A stretch of 64,000 nucleotides of DNA. Origin: Cedecea neteri. Lineage in GTDB: Bacteria > Pseudomonadota > Gammaproteobacteria > Enterobacterales > Enterobacteriaceae. The translations under genes were made by a program, and so were the position numbers. The notes below the pieces were generated by a model. That model ran no database searches. It was not told the origin of the DNA and worked only from the letters and a program-made list of their open reading frames with translations. This document shows, one piece after another, positions 39,649 through 48,812 of this stretch. Location of the stretch: contig NZ_CP009459.1 in the NCBI RefSeq assembly GCF_000758325.1, positions 3,658,001 through 3,722,000 on the forward strand, in the 5' to 3' direction. Positions within the stretch are counted from its first letter, which is position 1. The number at the start of each line of letters is the position of its first letter.

Positions 39649-41200
39649 GTTCGGACTCCTCAGCCAGGGCGAGCAGCCGCTGGCTCAGCTCACCTTCAGC
39701 AATCAAATCGCGCACGGCATGCATATCCGGATAAAGCGCCGTGTCGGTCTCACGGAACGGCACGCGGGCGCGCACCATGCCCAGCGTTAACTCCGCGCCA
39801 ACCGAGGCGCGAAGCGGGCGGTGAAACTCCAGCGCCTGGCTGGCGCACAGCAGTTCGATGGCAACGATATCCACCGCGTTGCTCACCGCCAGCATGGCTT
39901 TGCGCGCCGAAGAGACGCCCATGCTGATATGGTCTTCCTGCCCGGCACAGGTGGTGACGGTGTGCACGCTCGACGGCGCGGCCAGGCTGCGGTTATCCCC
40001 CGCCAGCGCGGCGGCCACGTAAGGCGGGATCATCATCCCGGAGTTCGCGCCGCTTCTGCCGACCAGGAACGCAGGCAGACCGCTAAGATGCACGTTGGTA
40101 ATACGATCCGAGCGTGCCTGAGACGCCGTGCTGACCTGGGCAATGGCGACAGCCAGAGAATCCAGCGCCAGCGCCAGCGGGGCACCGTGCCCGTTGCCGC
40201 CGGGCAGAATAACCAGCGCGTCTTCTTCGATGAGAAAGACCGGGTTATCGGTCATCGAGTTGAGTTCGATAGTCACAATCTGGCGGCAATGGGCGAGCTG
40301 GTCGCGCACCGCGCCGTGAATTTGCGGAATACAGCGCAGGCTGAGTGCATCCTGCACCCGATGGTCGCGGTAACGGGCAAAGATCTCGCTGCCGCTCAGC
40401 AGACGGCGAAGAATCGCGGCGGTTTTCTGCTGCCCGTCATGCGGACGGAGGGCATGCAGCCGGGCGTCATAGCCCCGGGTATTGCCCTTTAATGCTTCCA
40501 GGCACATGCCGCCGGCCATGTCCGCCACCGGCAGCAGCCGCTCAAAATCATGCACGGCAAGGCACGCCAGGCCAGTGATTTCGTAGGTGCCGCTGATCAG
40601 CGCATGGCCTTCGCGCGGGCCAGGCACTCGGGGAGCGATCCCCGCTTTTGCCAAAACCTCAGCAGACGGCAGAAGCTCGCCCTGATACCAGCACTGCCCT
40701 TCGCCAAACAGAGACAGCCCGATATGCGCCGTCGCAATTAAATAGCCGACCGAGCCGCTGGCCGGTGACCACGGTGTCACCTGCCGGTTAAGCATTTCGG
40801 CCATGCGCTTCGCCAGCTCAGCGCTGACGCCGCTGTAGCCCTGCAGCAGGGACTTCAGCATCACCGCCATCATGGCGCGCACTTCACGCACCGACAAATC
40901 TGGCCCCATCCCGCAGGCGTGGCTGCGCAGCATATTGAGCTGCACGCTGGCGATCTGGTCGGCAGAAAGGCGCTCCGTGACCAGGTCACCTACCCCGGTG
41001 GTCAGGCCGTAGATCACCTGCCCCTCATCTATTGCCCGTCGAATATACCCGCTAACGTGGTCCATATTCGCCAGCGCCTCAGGGGCCAGTTCGACCGGCG
41101 CCCCGTCGGCAATGCGCACCAGCTCGTCAATCGTGGTTTGCGCCCTGCCTAAGGTAACGGTTTCATGGGAACGCGCGGTGGAGCCAGTTTGTCTTGTCAT
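39641..41200 (-). CDS. HutH-fold lyase without MIO motif (candidate ergothionase / histidine-betaine lyase)
   Basis: A 519-residue aromatic amino-acid lyase homologue. Tyr64 (IYGLTTG), His94 (RSHACG), Arg289 (SLRCIPQ) and the Glu of QEDHISM match catalytic positions of histidine ammonia-lyase (Tyr53, His83, Arg283, Glu414). But where HAL has GSVGASGDL this protein reads PASGSVGYL: aligned on the downstream His, Ser-Val-Gly (150-152) takes the place of the MIO-forming Ala-Ser-Gly. Val151 to Ser203 is 52 residues, as Ser143 to Asn195 in HAL, so Asn195 is Ser. HAL Tyr280 and Phe329 are Leu and Gly. It thus cannot be ordinary HutH. Ergothionase is a known MIO-free member that removes trimethylamine from ergothioneine; the adjacent betaine-type importer supports such a substrate. 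Databases may label it hutH. Confidence 0.75.
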   Translation of the reverse strand: MTRQTGSTARSHETVTLGRAQTTIDELVRIADGAPVELAPEALANMDHVSGYIRRAIDEGQVIYGLTTGVGDLVTERLSADQIASVQLNMLRSHACGMGPDLSVREVRAMMAVMLKSLLQGYSGVSAELAKRMAEMLNRQVTPWSPASGSVGYLIATAHIGLSLFGEGQCWYQGELLPSAEVLAKAGIAPRVPGPREGHALISGTYEITGLACLAVHDFERLLPVADMAGGMCLEALKGNTRGYDARLHALRPHDGQQKTAAILRRLLSGSEIFARYRDHRVQDALSLRCIPQIHGAVRDQLAHCRQIVTIELNSMTDNPVFLIEEDALVILPGGNGHGAPLALALDSLAVAIAQVSTASQARSDRITNVHLSGLPAFLVGRSGANSGMMIPPYVAAALAGDNRSLAAPSSVHTVTTCAGQEDHISMGVSSARKAMLAVSNAVDIVAIELLCASQALEFHRPLRASVGAELTLGMVRARVPFRETDTALYPDMHAVRDLIAEGELSQRLLALAEESEHE

Positions 41201-41209
41201 CGTACGCCC

Positions 41210-42094
41210 TTACTTGCTCAGACCATGTTTAACCAGCCACTGATGCGCAACGTCATCAATGCTGGCAAATTCCGCAAGCTGCCCGTTCATGGCGATCAGG
41301 TCTGCGGTGGTTAACTGGGCCGAAACTTTGTTCAACGTGCCCTCAATGGTCGGATTCAACGTAGTAGTGGCCACAATCGGGACGATGTTTTGCGCCGCAA
41401 ACAGGTTTTTCGGATCGGCCAGCGCCACCAGATGGTCTTTCTGAATTTCCGGCGTGGTGGAGGTTAAATCCGCCGCCTGAATTTGGTTATTTTTCAGCGC
41501 GGTCAGCGTCAGCGGGCCCGCGACATCCAGTACTTTGAAGCTCTTGAAGTTCAGGCCATACACTTCTTTCAGCCCCGGCACGCCTTCGTGACGCGTTTTC
41601 CATTCAGCCGGGCCGCCCAGAATAAGCTCTGCCGCATGAGGCTTCAGGTCTTCAATGGTTTTGAGGTTGTACTTATCCGCCGTTTTTTTGGTAACGGCGA
41701 TAACGTCGCTGTTTTGCGCCACGGAGGTATTCAGCATTTTCACTTTGGCCGGCAGCTTCGCCGCCAGCGCGGTCGCCACTTCGTCGGAGCTGTGCGCTTT
41801 ATTATTGGCATCCAGGTAGCTCAGCAGCGCGCCGCTGTACTCCGGGATAACGTTAATGGATCCGTCCAGCAGGGCCGGAATGTAAACCTCACGGCTGCCG
41901 ATGTTGAGCTTCTTCTCCACCGGGATGTTCTGCGCTTCCAGCGCACCGGCGTAAATCGTCGCCAGCAGCTGGTTTTCCGGAAAATCAGCCGAGCCAATAA
42001 TCACCTTCTGCCCCGCATCTGCCGCCCACGCGGAGGAAACAACGGACAGCATCGCGGCACTCAACAGCGTCAAACAACGTTTCTTCATATTCAT
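41210..42094 (-). CDS. Betaine-type (OpuC/HutX-like) ABC transporter substrate-binding protein
   Basis: A 294-residue periplasmic binding protein of the OpuAC/OpuC (glycine betaine/choline/carnitine) class. The signal peptide (MNMKKRCLTLLSAAMLSVVSSAWA) is followed by the domain signature VIIGSADFPENQLLATIYAGALE. I choose ATG 42094 six bases after GGTG; a GTG at 42103 is the longest option. Such proteins bind quaternary ammonium groups with an aromatic cage; EgtU of this class binds ergothioneine. It lies between the permease genes and the lyase gene (9-base gap), so the lyase probably acts on its cargo. Confidence 0.87.
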   Translation of the reverse strand: MNMKKRCLTLLSAAMLSVVSSAWAADAGQKVIIGSADFPENQLLATIYAGALEAQNIPVEKKLNIGSREVYIPALLDGSINVIPEYSGALLSYLDANNKAHSSDEVATALAAKLPAKVKMLNTSVAQNSDVIAVTKKTADKYNLKTIEDLKPHAAELILGGPAEWKTRHEGVPGLKEVYGLNFKSFKVLDVAGPLTLTALKNNQIQAADLTSTTPEIQKDHLVALADPKNLFAAQNIVPIVATTTLNPTIEGTLNKVSAQLTTADLIAMNGQLAEFASIDDVAHQWLVKHGLSK

Positions 42095-42127
42095 CGCTTT
42101 CACCTTGTGTAATTAACGGGCTCAACA

Positions 42128-42808
42128 TCACTGGGTTTTGATACGTCGGGAAATGCCGTGGGACACCACGTACTTCACCGAAAGGGAAAAGAACACATCC
42201 ACGAGCAGCGCCAGAATGGCAACCAGTACCGCACCGGCGGTCATCTGGGCAAAATCGTTCGCCGCGCGACCGTCGATAATCAACCGCCCCAGGCCGCCAA
42301 GCGAGACGTAGGCCGCAATGGTGGCGGTAGAGATAATTTGCAGCGTGGCGCTGCGAATACCGGACAGAATCAACGGCGTGGCGCAGGGCAGCTCCACCTG
42401 AGTCAGCACCTGGAACGGCGTCAGGCCGATGCCTTTGGCGGCATCGTGCACGCTGGGGTCAACGGAGCGAATCCCCGCATGCACACCCAGCGCTATTGGC
42501 GGCAGGGCTAATACCACCAGCACGATAATGCACGGCAGAATAAAGGCCATGTCGGACTCGAAGTAGCCCGCCATCAGAATAACCAGCAGGATAATCAGGC
42601 CAAACGACGGCAGGGAACGCAGCGCGTTGGTGGTGCCAATCAGCAGCGCTTCCCCTTTGCCGGTATGGCCGGTGTAGCAGCCCACCGGAAACGCGATGGC
42701 TATCGCTATCGCCAGCGCCACCGCGCTGTAGCCGATATGCTGCGCCAGCAGCGGAAGAATACCGTCGTCGCCATACCAGTGGCTGAGCGTAAAGAACCAG
42801 TCAGACAT
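42128..42808 (-). CDS. Betaine-type ABC transporter permease (second)
   Basis: A 226-residue inner-membrane permease of the OpuC/ProW type with five or six TM segments. The EAA-like loop (DPSVHDAAKGIGLTPFQVLTQVELP) contacts the ATPase. It begins 3 bases after the first permease gene and is followed by the binding-protein gene. Two separate permeases of this class in one operon are usual for OpuC/OsmU-like importers. Confidence 0.9.
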   Translation of the reverse strand: MSDWFFTLSHWYGDDGILPLLAQHIGYSAVALAIAIAIAFPVGCYTGHTGKGEALLIGTTNALRSLPSFGLIILLVILMAGYFESDMAFILPCIIVLVVLALPPIALGVHAGIRSVDPSVHDAAKGIGLTPFQVLTQVELPCATPLILSGIRSATLQIISTATIAAYVSLGGLGRLIIDGRAANDFAQMTAGAVLVAILALLVDVFFSLSVKYVVSHGISRRIKTQ

Positions 42809-42811
42809 ACT

Positions 42812-43456
42812 TTATCCCCTTGTTGGCTGCCAGCGGCTTAATGAGCGGGTGACGGCCACAACCACGCAGTCGAGCACGAAAGCCAGCACGATACACAGCA
42901 CGATGCCGGCAATAATTGGCGTCAGAAACTGCAGCTGAAACCCCTGAGTAAACAGCGACCCGAGCTGCGGGGCGCCGATCAGCGCGGCGACGGAAACAAT
43001 GCTGACGTTAGAAACCACGGCAACCCGCATCCCCGAGCCAATTACCGGCACCGCCAGCGGCAAATCAACCTGGAAAAACTGGTGCATCGGCTTATAGCCG
43101 AGGGCAAAAGCAGACTGCCGGGTGTCGGTGGGCACCGAATCCAGCCCGTCACACACGGTTCTGACCAGCAGCGCAAAGCTATAAATCGTCAGTGCCACCA
43201 CCACGTTGATCGGGTCGAGGATCTGCGTGCCGAGCAGCGGCGGTAGCAGTACAAACAGCGCCAGGGACGGGATGGTATAGAGCAGCCCGAACAGGTTAAG
43301 AATCACGCCCTTTACGCGCGGCATGCTGCTCACCAGCCAGCCAGCCGGAATCGCCAGCAGCAGGCCAATCAGGATCGGCGTCACAGAGAGGTAGAGATGC
43401 CACAGCAGCAAATGGAAAATTTTGTCGCTCTGCGCCCACAGCCAGTCAAATCTCAT
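42812..43456 (-). CDS. Betaine-type ABC transporter permease (first)
   Basis: A 214-residue permease paralogous to the next gene. It starts MRFDWLWAQSDKIF with an ATGA overlap with the ATPase gene stop, so an apparent longer frame (to 43558) is not used. The EAA-like loop reads DTRQSAFALGYKPMHQFFQVDLP. Both permeases should form the membrane channel of the importer. Confidence 0.9.
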   Translation of the reverse strand: MRFDWLWAQSDKIFHLLLWHLYLSVTPILIGLLLAIPAGWLVSSMPRVKGVILNLFGLLYTIPSLALFVLLPPLLGTQILDPINVVVALTIYSFALLVRTVCDGLDSVPTDTRQSAFALGYKPMHQFFQVDLPLAVPVIGSGMRVAVVSNVSIVSVAALIGAPQLGSLFTQGFQLQFLTPIIAGIVLCIVLAFVLDCVVVAVTRSLSRWQPTRG

Positions 43457-44550
43457 ACCGCCTCCCGCGCCATCGACTTGCAGGCATCCAGGACGTGATC
43501 CAGCCCCAGAGTACCCAGCACTTCTGCCCGCTCGCCAATCACCACCGCCCGGTGACACGGCGAGCTGAGCGCGGAGTCAAGCATCTGGCGCAGCGTGCCG
43601 GTTTGGGGGAAGAAGGTCGCGCCCAGATTAATGTGCTCCGGCACCACCGCCTCAACCTGCTGGTGCGTATCAAACCAGCCGCAGGCTTTGCCTTCGCGGG
43701 TCACCAGCAGCCAGCGCTGCACCGCAATGTTGCGCGCCATATCAATAGGCGTGCCCACTTCGGCGGTCGGCTCCGTCTGCATTGAGGCCAGCGGCCCGGA
43801 ATTGTAGAAACTCAGCTTGCGATAGCCGCGGTCGCGGCCAATAAAGTCGGCAACAAAATCACTCTGCGGGGCGTTAAGCAGCTCACCCGGGGACGCCATC
43901 TGCCCCAGCTTGCCGCCGGGCTTCAGGACCGCAACCAGATCGCCCAGCTTCATGGCTTCATCGATATCGTGGGTCACCATAATGATGGTTTTACTCACTT
44001 CCTTTTGAATGCGGAGAAACTCTTCTTGCAGCTGGTCACGCACCACCGGGTCCACGGCGCTAAAAGGTTCATCCATCAGCATGAACTCCGGGTCAGCGGC
44101 CAGCGCTCTGGCAACCCCTACACGCTGCTGCTGGCCACCGGAAAGTTGCCACGGATAGCGTTTTGCCAGCTGCGGGGCCAGGCCGACAACTTCCAGCAGT
44201 TCCCCTGCTCTCGCACGGGCTTTGGCCTTAGGCATGCCGTTGAGGATTGCGGTGGTAGCAATGTTGTCGATGATGTTTCGGTGCGGGAACAGGCCCGCAT
44301 TCTGGATAACGTAGCCAATACGGCGGCGCAGCTGCACCACGTCCATAGCCGAGGTGGATTCACCGTTAAGAAGGATGTCGCCGGAGGACGGCTCAATCAG
44401 CCGATTAATCATGCGTAGTGACGTTGTTTTCCCACAACCGGAAGGGCCTACCAGCACGGTGATCTTGCCGCCGGGTGCGGTGAGATTCAGTCCATCCACC
44501 ACGACCGTGCCGTCGTCATAAAACTTGGTCACATTGTTGAAAGTAATCAT
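43453..44550 (-). CDS. Betaine-type ABC transporter ATPase (OpuCA/ProV-like)
   Basis: A 365-residue ATPase that powers the importer. Walker A is VGPSGCGKTTS, the signature is LSGGQQQRVGVARAL and Walker B is FMLMDEPFSAVDP. The C-terminal about 110 residues form a CBS-like regulatory part. It is the first gene of the leftward operon; GAGGCG precedes the ATG by seven bases, and a HutC-type palindrome lies 67 bases upstream. The order ATPase-permease-permease-binding protein is that of OpuC/OsmU systems; HutV of Pseudomonas and Sinorhizobium hut loci is the same class. Confidence 0.92.
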   Translation of the reverse strand: MITFNNVTKFYDDGTVVVDGLNLTAPGGKITVLVGPSGCGKTTSLRMINRLIEPSSGDILLNGESTSAMDVVQLRRRIGYVIQNAGLFPHRNIIDNIATTAILNGMPKAKARARAGELLEVVGLAPQLAKRYPWQLSGGQQQRVGVARALAADPEFMLMDEPFSAVDPVVRDQLQEEFLRIQKEVSKTIIMVTHDIDEAMKLGDLVAVLKPGGKLGQMASPGELLNAPQSDFVADFIGRDRGYRKLSFYNSGPLASMQTEPTAEVGTPIDMARNIAVQRWLLVTREGKACGWFDTHQQVEAVVPEHINLGATFFPQTGTLRQMLDSALSSPCHRAVVIGERAEVLGTLGLDHVLDACKSMAREAV

Positions 44551-44616
44551 CGCTACGCCTCATGGTCATCTGGCTGCCGAAGAAATGAACGGCTGCGTAA
44601 AAAAGCTATGTATAGC

Positions 44617-44630
44617 ATTGTATGTACAAT
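44617..44630. promoter_or_regulatory. HutC-type operator of the ABC/lyase operon
   Basis: ATTGTATGTACAAT is a palindrome (ATTGTA/TACAAT) that shares the TGTAT-TACA core with the hutU and hutF operators. It lies 67 bases upstream of the ATPase start. Confidence 0.6.
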
Positions 44631-44963
44631 CTGCAAAGCCTGTGCCATAACAAGTACGCAACATCGAAAAAAATGAATTTTATTGTTTAAAAACAAATAA
44701 ATAATGATTTTATTAAATTTTAAGTGTGATCGAATCGTGATTTTCATCAGGATTAAACGGTGCCTTCCGGGCGATTTTCCAGCTATCTGAACTGCTATTT
44801 TTGCCCCAAAAAGGATCAATCTCTTTGTAAAGAGCGCCAAAATGGTGCGTAAGAGGTCGAAAAAGAAACGATATATGATGTAACTACTTAGCAGTGTTTA
44901 TTTAATTAATTGATTTAAAAGAACAATAAAATGTTTTTCGCGCCTGGCATCAAATGTGCTAAT

Positions 44964-44980
44964 CATGTATATACAAGCAA
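44964..44980. promoter_or_regulatory. HutC-type operator of hutUIG
   Basis: Core TGTATATACA at 44966-44975, in an 18-base stretch identical to the operator of the NCS1 permease gene. It lies about 71 bases upstream of the hutU start. Confidence 0.75.
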
Positions 44981-45045
44981 ACGAAAAAATGACATGGTAT
45001 TTTTCGTGAGCACTTTCCCCGTTATCTCAAAACAAGGTGAACCCC

Positions 45046-46722
45046 ATGAAGAGTGAGTTTTCTCGTTATCGTGATGTTGAAATCAGGGCGCCACGCGGCA
45101 CGAAGCTGAATGCAAAAAGCTGGCTGACGGAAGCCCCGCTGCGCATGCTGATGAATAATCTCGATCCGGACGTGGCTGAAAACCCAAAAGAACTGGTGGT
45201 TTATGGCGGCATTGGCCGGGCGGCGAGAAACTGGGAGTGCTACGACAAAATGGTCGAAGCGCTTAAGGCCCTGAATGAAGATGAAACCCTGCTGGTGCAG
45301 TCCGGCAAGCCGGTTGGCGTCTTTAAAACCCACGCCAACGCCCCTCGCGTGCTGATTGCCAACTCTAACCTGGTGCCGCACTGGGCTAACTGGGAACACT
45401 TCAATGAGCTGGATGCAAAAGGCCTGGCGATGTATGGCCAGATGACCGCCGGGTCGTGGATCTACATCGGCAGCCAGGGCATTGTGCAGGGCACCTATGA
45501 AACCTTCGTAGAAGCAGGCCGCCAGCACTACAATGGCTCGCTAGCCGGGCGCTGGGTACTCACTGCGGGCCTCGGCGGCATGGGCGGCGCACAGCCGCTG
45601 GCCGCTACCCTTGCCGGGGCCTGTTCACTGAACATTGAATGCCAGCAGTCACGCATCGACTTCCGCCTGCGCACCGGTTATGTCGACGAGCAGGCCAAAG
45701 ATCTGGACGACGCCCTCGCCCGCCTCAAACGCTACACCGACGAAGGGAAAGCCGTTTCTATCGCCCTGCACGGCAATGCGGCAGAAATTCTGCCTGAACT
45801 GGTGAAGCGCGGCGTGCGCCCTGACATGGTCACCGACCAGACCAGCGCCCACGATCCGCTCAACGGCTACCTGCCAATTGGCTGGAGCTGGGAAGAGTAC
45901 CGCGAGCGCGCAGCCGTTGAGCCTGCGGTGGTCACTCAGGCGGCGAAAGCCTCCATGGCAGAACACGTTAAAGCAATGCTCGCCTTCCAGCAGCAGGGCA
46001 TTCCTACCTTTGATTACGGCAACAACATCCGCCAGATGGCCAAAGAGATGGGCGTCAGCAACGCCTTTGATTTCCCGGGCTTTGTGCCCGCTTATATTCG
46101 CCCGCTGTTCTGCCGCGGGATCGGGCCTTTCCGCTGGGCCGCGCTGTCCGGCAACCCGGAAGATATCTACCGCACCGATGCCAAAGTCAAAGAACTTATT
46201 CCTGACGACAAGCACCTGCACCGCTGGCTGGACATGGCCAAAGAGCGCATAAGCTTCCAGGGCCTGCCAGCGCGTATCTGCTGGGTCGGCCTCGGCCAGC
46301 GCGCAAAACTGGGCCTGGCGTTTAACGAAATGGTCAGAAGCGGCGAACTGTCTGCCCCTATCGTCATTGGCCGCGATCACCTTGATTCCGGTTCGGTGGC
46401 AAGCCCGAACCGCGAAACTGAATCAATGCAGGATGGCTCCGATGCCGTGTCCGACTGGCCGCTGCTGAACGCCCTGCTGAACACGGCCAGCGGCGCGACC
46501 TGGGTTTCCCTGCACCATGGTGGAGGCGTCGGCATGGGCTTCTCACAGCACTCCGGCATGGTTATTGTCTGCGACGGCACCGACGAAGCGGCAGAGCGTA
46601 TTGCTCGCGTGCTGAACAACGATCCGGCCACCGGCGTGATGCGCCACGCGGATGCGGGCTATGATATTGCTATTGAGTGCGCCAAAGAGCACGGCCTGAA
46701 CCTGCCAATGCTGGCGAAGTAG
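45046..46722 (+). CDS. hutU: Urocanate hydratase HutU
   Basis: NAD-dependent urocanase that hydrates urocanate to imidazolone propionate. With ATG 45046 ([10 protein letters not shown], six bases after AAGGTG) it has 558 residues, the family length. The glycine-rich NAD region [15 protein letters not shown], the active-site segment [13 protein letters not shown] and [17 protein letters not shown] are intact. It heads the rightward hutUIG operon under a HutC-type operator. Since the window has no ordinary hutH, its urocanate must come from a hutH elsewhere or from the MIO-free lyase acting on a histidine betaine. Confidence 0.97.
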   Translation: MKSEFSRYRDVEIRAPRGTKLNAKSWLTEAPLRMLMNNLDPDVAENPKELVVYGGIGRAARNWECYDKMVEALKALNEDETLLVQSGKPVGVFKTHANAPRVLIANSNLVPHWANWEHFNELDAKGLAMYGQMTAGSWIYIGSQGIVQGTYETFVEAGRQHYNGSLAGRWVLTAGLGGMGGAQPLAATLAGACSLNIECQQSRIDFRLRTGYVDEQAKDLDDALARLKRYTDEGKAVSIALHGNAAEILPELVKRGVRPDMVTDQTSAHDPLNGYLPIGWSWEEYRERAAVEPAVVTQAAKASMAEHVKAMLAFQQQGIPTFDYGNNIRQMAKEMGVSNAFDFPGFVPAYIRPLFCRGIGPFRWAALSGNPEDIYRTDAKVKELIPDDKHLHRWLDMAKERISFQGLPARICWVGLGQRAKLGLAFNEMVRSGELSAPIVIGRDHLDSGSVASPNRETESMQDGSDAVSDWPLLNALLNTASGATWVSLHHGGGVGMGFSQHSGMVIVCDGTDEAAERIARVLNNDPATGVMRHADAGYDIAIECAKEHGLNLPMLAK

Positions 46723-46773
46723 TTCCCCTGGGGTGCGGCTTTCGCCGTGCCCCGTCCTGATGAGAGAGATCTT

Positions 46774-47982
46774 ATGCGGATTTTATGGCGTAACTGCCGC
46801 ATCACCACCATGGTCAATGGCCAGTACAATATTATCGAAGGCGCGGCGATGCTGACCGAAGGCAACAAAATTGCCTGGATTGGCCCCGAAAGCCAGCGCC
46901 CAAATCAGCCCCATGACGAAGAGCGCGATCTTCAGGGCAAACTCGTCACCCCTGGCCTTATCGACTGCCACACCCATAGCGTGTTCGGCGGCAACCGCAG
47001 CCAGGAATTTGAGATGCGCCTGAACGGTGCCACCTACGCGGATATTGCCGCGGCAGGCGGCGGGATAGCCAGCACGGTGAAGGCCACGCGTCAGGCAAGC
47101 GAAGCCGAACTGCTGGCAAGCGCCAGCCGCCGTATCAACGCATTACGCAAAGACGGCGTGACTACCCTGGAAGTGAAATCGGGCTACGGCCTCAGCTTTG
47201 ACGACGAGCGCAAAATGCTGCGCGTGGTCCGCCAGTTGGCGCAAACTCTGCCGCTGACAATTTACAGTACCTGCCTGGCTGCACACGCCCTGCCCCCGGA
47301 ATACAAAGACCGCAGCGACGACTTTATCACCGACGTTTGCGAACGTTGGTTACCTGAATTGCATCGTGAAGGGCTGGTTGACGCCGTCGATGCCTTCTGT
47401 GAACACCTGGCCTTTTCCGTGCCGCAGGTCGAACGCGTCTTTGTGAAAGCGCATGAACTGGGGCTGCCGGTTAAGCTTCATGCCGAACAGCTTTCGCTGC
47501 TGCACGGCGCGGGGCTTGCCGCCCGCCACAACGCACTTTCCGCCGACCATCTGGAATATCTCTGCGAAGACGATATTACGCTGATGGCAAAACACGGCAC
47601 GACCGCCGTGCTGCTGCCCGGCGCGTTTTACTTCCTGCGCGAAACGCAGAAGCCGCCGGTCGCGCTGCTGCGTAAGCATCACGTGCCAATGGCCATTTCC
47701 AGCGACCTGAACCCAGGCACTTCCCCGGTGCAGTCCCTGCGTTTAATGATGAACATGGCCTGTACGCTGTTTGGCCTGACGCCGGAAGAAGCACTTGCTG
47801 GCGTGACGCTAAATGCGGCGCGCGCGCTCGGGATTAGCGAGAAAACGGGCACCCTGGAAGCAGGTAAAGAAGCCAGCTTTGTTGCCTGGGAAATAGACCA
47901 TCCCGCCGAACTGAGCTACTGGCTGGGCGGCACGCTCTCCAAACAGGTTATCTATCAAGGTAAAGAGGTGTGGAATGATTAA
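46774..47982 (+). CDS. hutI: Imidazolonepropionase HutI
   Basis: Zinc amidohydrolase that opens imidazolone propionate to N-formiminoglutamate. The 402 residues start [13 protein letters not shown] after a GAGAGAG site; the frame is open to 46747. Metal and substrate motifs are [38 protein letters not shown] and [10 protein letters not shown]. It follows hutU by 51 bases and overlaps hutG by 8. Confidence 0.97.
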   Translation: MRILWRNCRITTMVNGQYNIIEGAAMLTEGNKIAWIGPESQRPNQPHDEERDLQGKLVTPGLIDCHTHSVFGGNRSQEFEMRLNGATYADIAAAGGGIASTVKATRQASEAELLASASRRINALRKDGVTTLEVKSGYGLSFDDERKMLRVVRQLAQTLPLTIYSTCLAAHALPPEYKDRSDDFITDVCERWLPELHREGLVDAVDAFCEHLAFSVPQVERVFVKAHELGLPVKLHAEQLSLLHGAGLAARHNALSADHLEYLCEDDITLMAKHGTTAVLLPGAFYFLRETQKPPVALLRKHHVPMAISSDLNPGTSPVQSLRLMMNMACTLFGLTPEEALAGVTLNAARALGISEKTGTLEAGKEASFVAWEIDHPAELSYWLGGTLSKQVIYQGKEVWND

Positions 47983-48772
47983 GGGCTTTGAGCTTCACCA
48001 GGGCAAGCTGCCGCTGCTGATCAGCATGCCGCATCCCGGCACGCAGTTAACGCCGGAAGTGGCAGACGGGCTGACGGCGCGGGCCAAAAAACTGGAAGAT
48101 ACCGACTGGCATATTCCCAAACTTTACCAGCCAGTACGCGAGATGGGTGCCAGCATCCTCAGCGCCAACTACTCGCGCTACGTGGTGGATTTAAACCGTC
48201 CCTCGGACGACAAGCCGCTGTACACCACGGCCACCACCGGGCTTTACCCGGACATTTTTTTCGACGGTGAACCGCTGTTCGAGGCGGGGAAATCCCCTGA
48301 TGCGCAGGCCAGAGCAGATATCCTGACCAACATCTGGCAGCCCTATCACCAGGCGCTTGCCCAGGAACTGGCAAGGCTCAAAGAAATCTTTGGCTATGCG
48401 CTGCTATGGGATGCGCATTCCATCAAATCCGTGGTACCTCGCCTGTTCGAAGGCCGCCTGCCGGATCTTAACTTCGGCACTGCGGACGGCGCCAGCTGCG
48501 ATCCGGCACTCAGCGCTGAACTGTTAAAAACCAGCGAGCATTTCAACGGCTACAGCAAAGTGCTGAATGGCCGCTTCAAGGGCGGGTACATCACTCGCCA
48601 TTACGGTGCGCCACAGCAAAATATCCATGCGGTACAGCTGGAAGTGGCGCAGTGCTGCTACATGGATGAAGAGAGTTTTGCCTGGTCAGACGATAAGGGC
48701 GCGCAATTCCAGCAGTTGCTGACCCAATTGATTGGGACCGCGCTCGATTGGGGAAAACGTCATTACGGCTAG
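47975..48772 (+). CDS. hutG: N-formylglutamate deformylase HutG
   Basis: Hydrolyses N-formylglutamate to glutamate and formate, the last step of the five-step pathway. The 265 residues belong to the N-formylglutamate amidohydrolase family ([42 protein letters not shown]), not to the arginase-like formiminoglutamase also called HutG in Klebsiella. Its pairing with HutF defines the pathway branch. Translation is coupled to hutI by an 8-base overlap. Confidence 0.95.
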   Translation: MIKGFELHQGKLPLLISMPHPGTQLTPEVADGLTARAKKLEDTDWHIPKLYQPVREMGASILSANYSRYVVDLNRPSDDKPLYTTATTGLYPDIFFDGEPLFEAGKSPDAQARADILTNIWQPYHQALAQELARLKEIFGYALLWDAHSIKSVVPRLFEGRLPDLNFGTADGASCDPALSAELLKTSEHFNGYSKVLNGRFKGGYITRHYGAPQQNIHAVQLEVAQCCYMDEESFAWSDDKGAQFQQLLTQLIGTALDWGKRHYG

Positions 48773-48812
48773 TCCGCTTGACTTAATTTGTTAAAAGCGT
48801 ACTTTTCAGGAC

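Larger units (their letters stand above)
44551..45045. other. Divergent control region between the ABC operon and hutU
   Basis: This 495-base AT-rich region separates two divergent hut-linked operons. Each side has its own HutC-type palindrome (44617-44630 and 44964-44980). At 44722-44743 one half of a CRP-like site is visible (AAGTGTGAT) but the other half is poor. I see no gene in it; a 95-codon minus-strand frame there covers the operator and lacks a ribosome site. Confidence 0.6.

Noticed and set aside
44553-44840. 95-codon minus-strand frame between the ABC operon and hutU
   Set aside because: It covers the HutC-type operator, lacks a ribosome site and encodes no recognisable protein.
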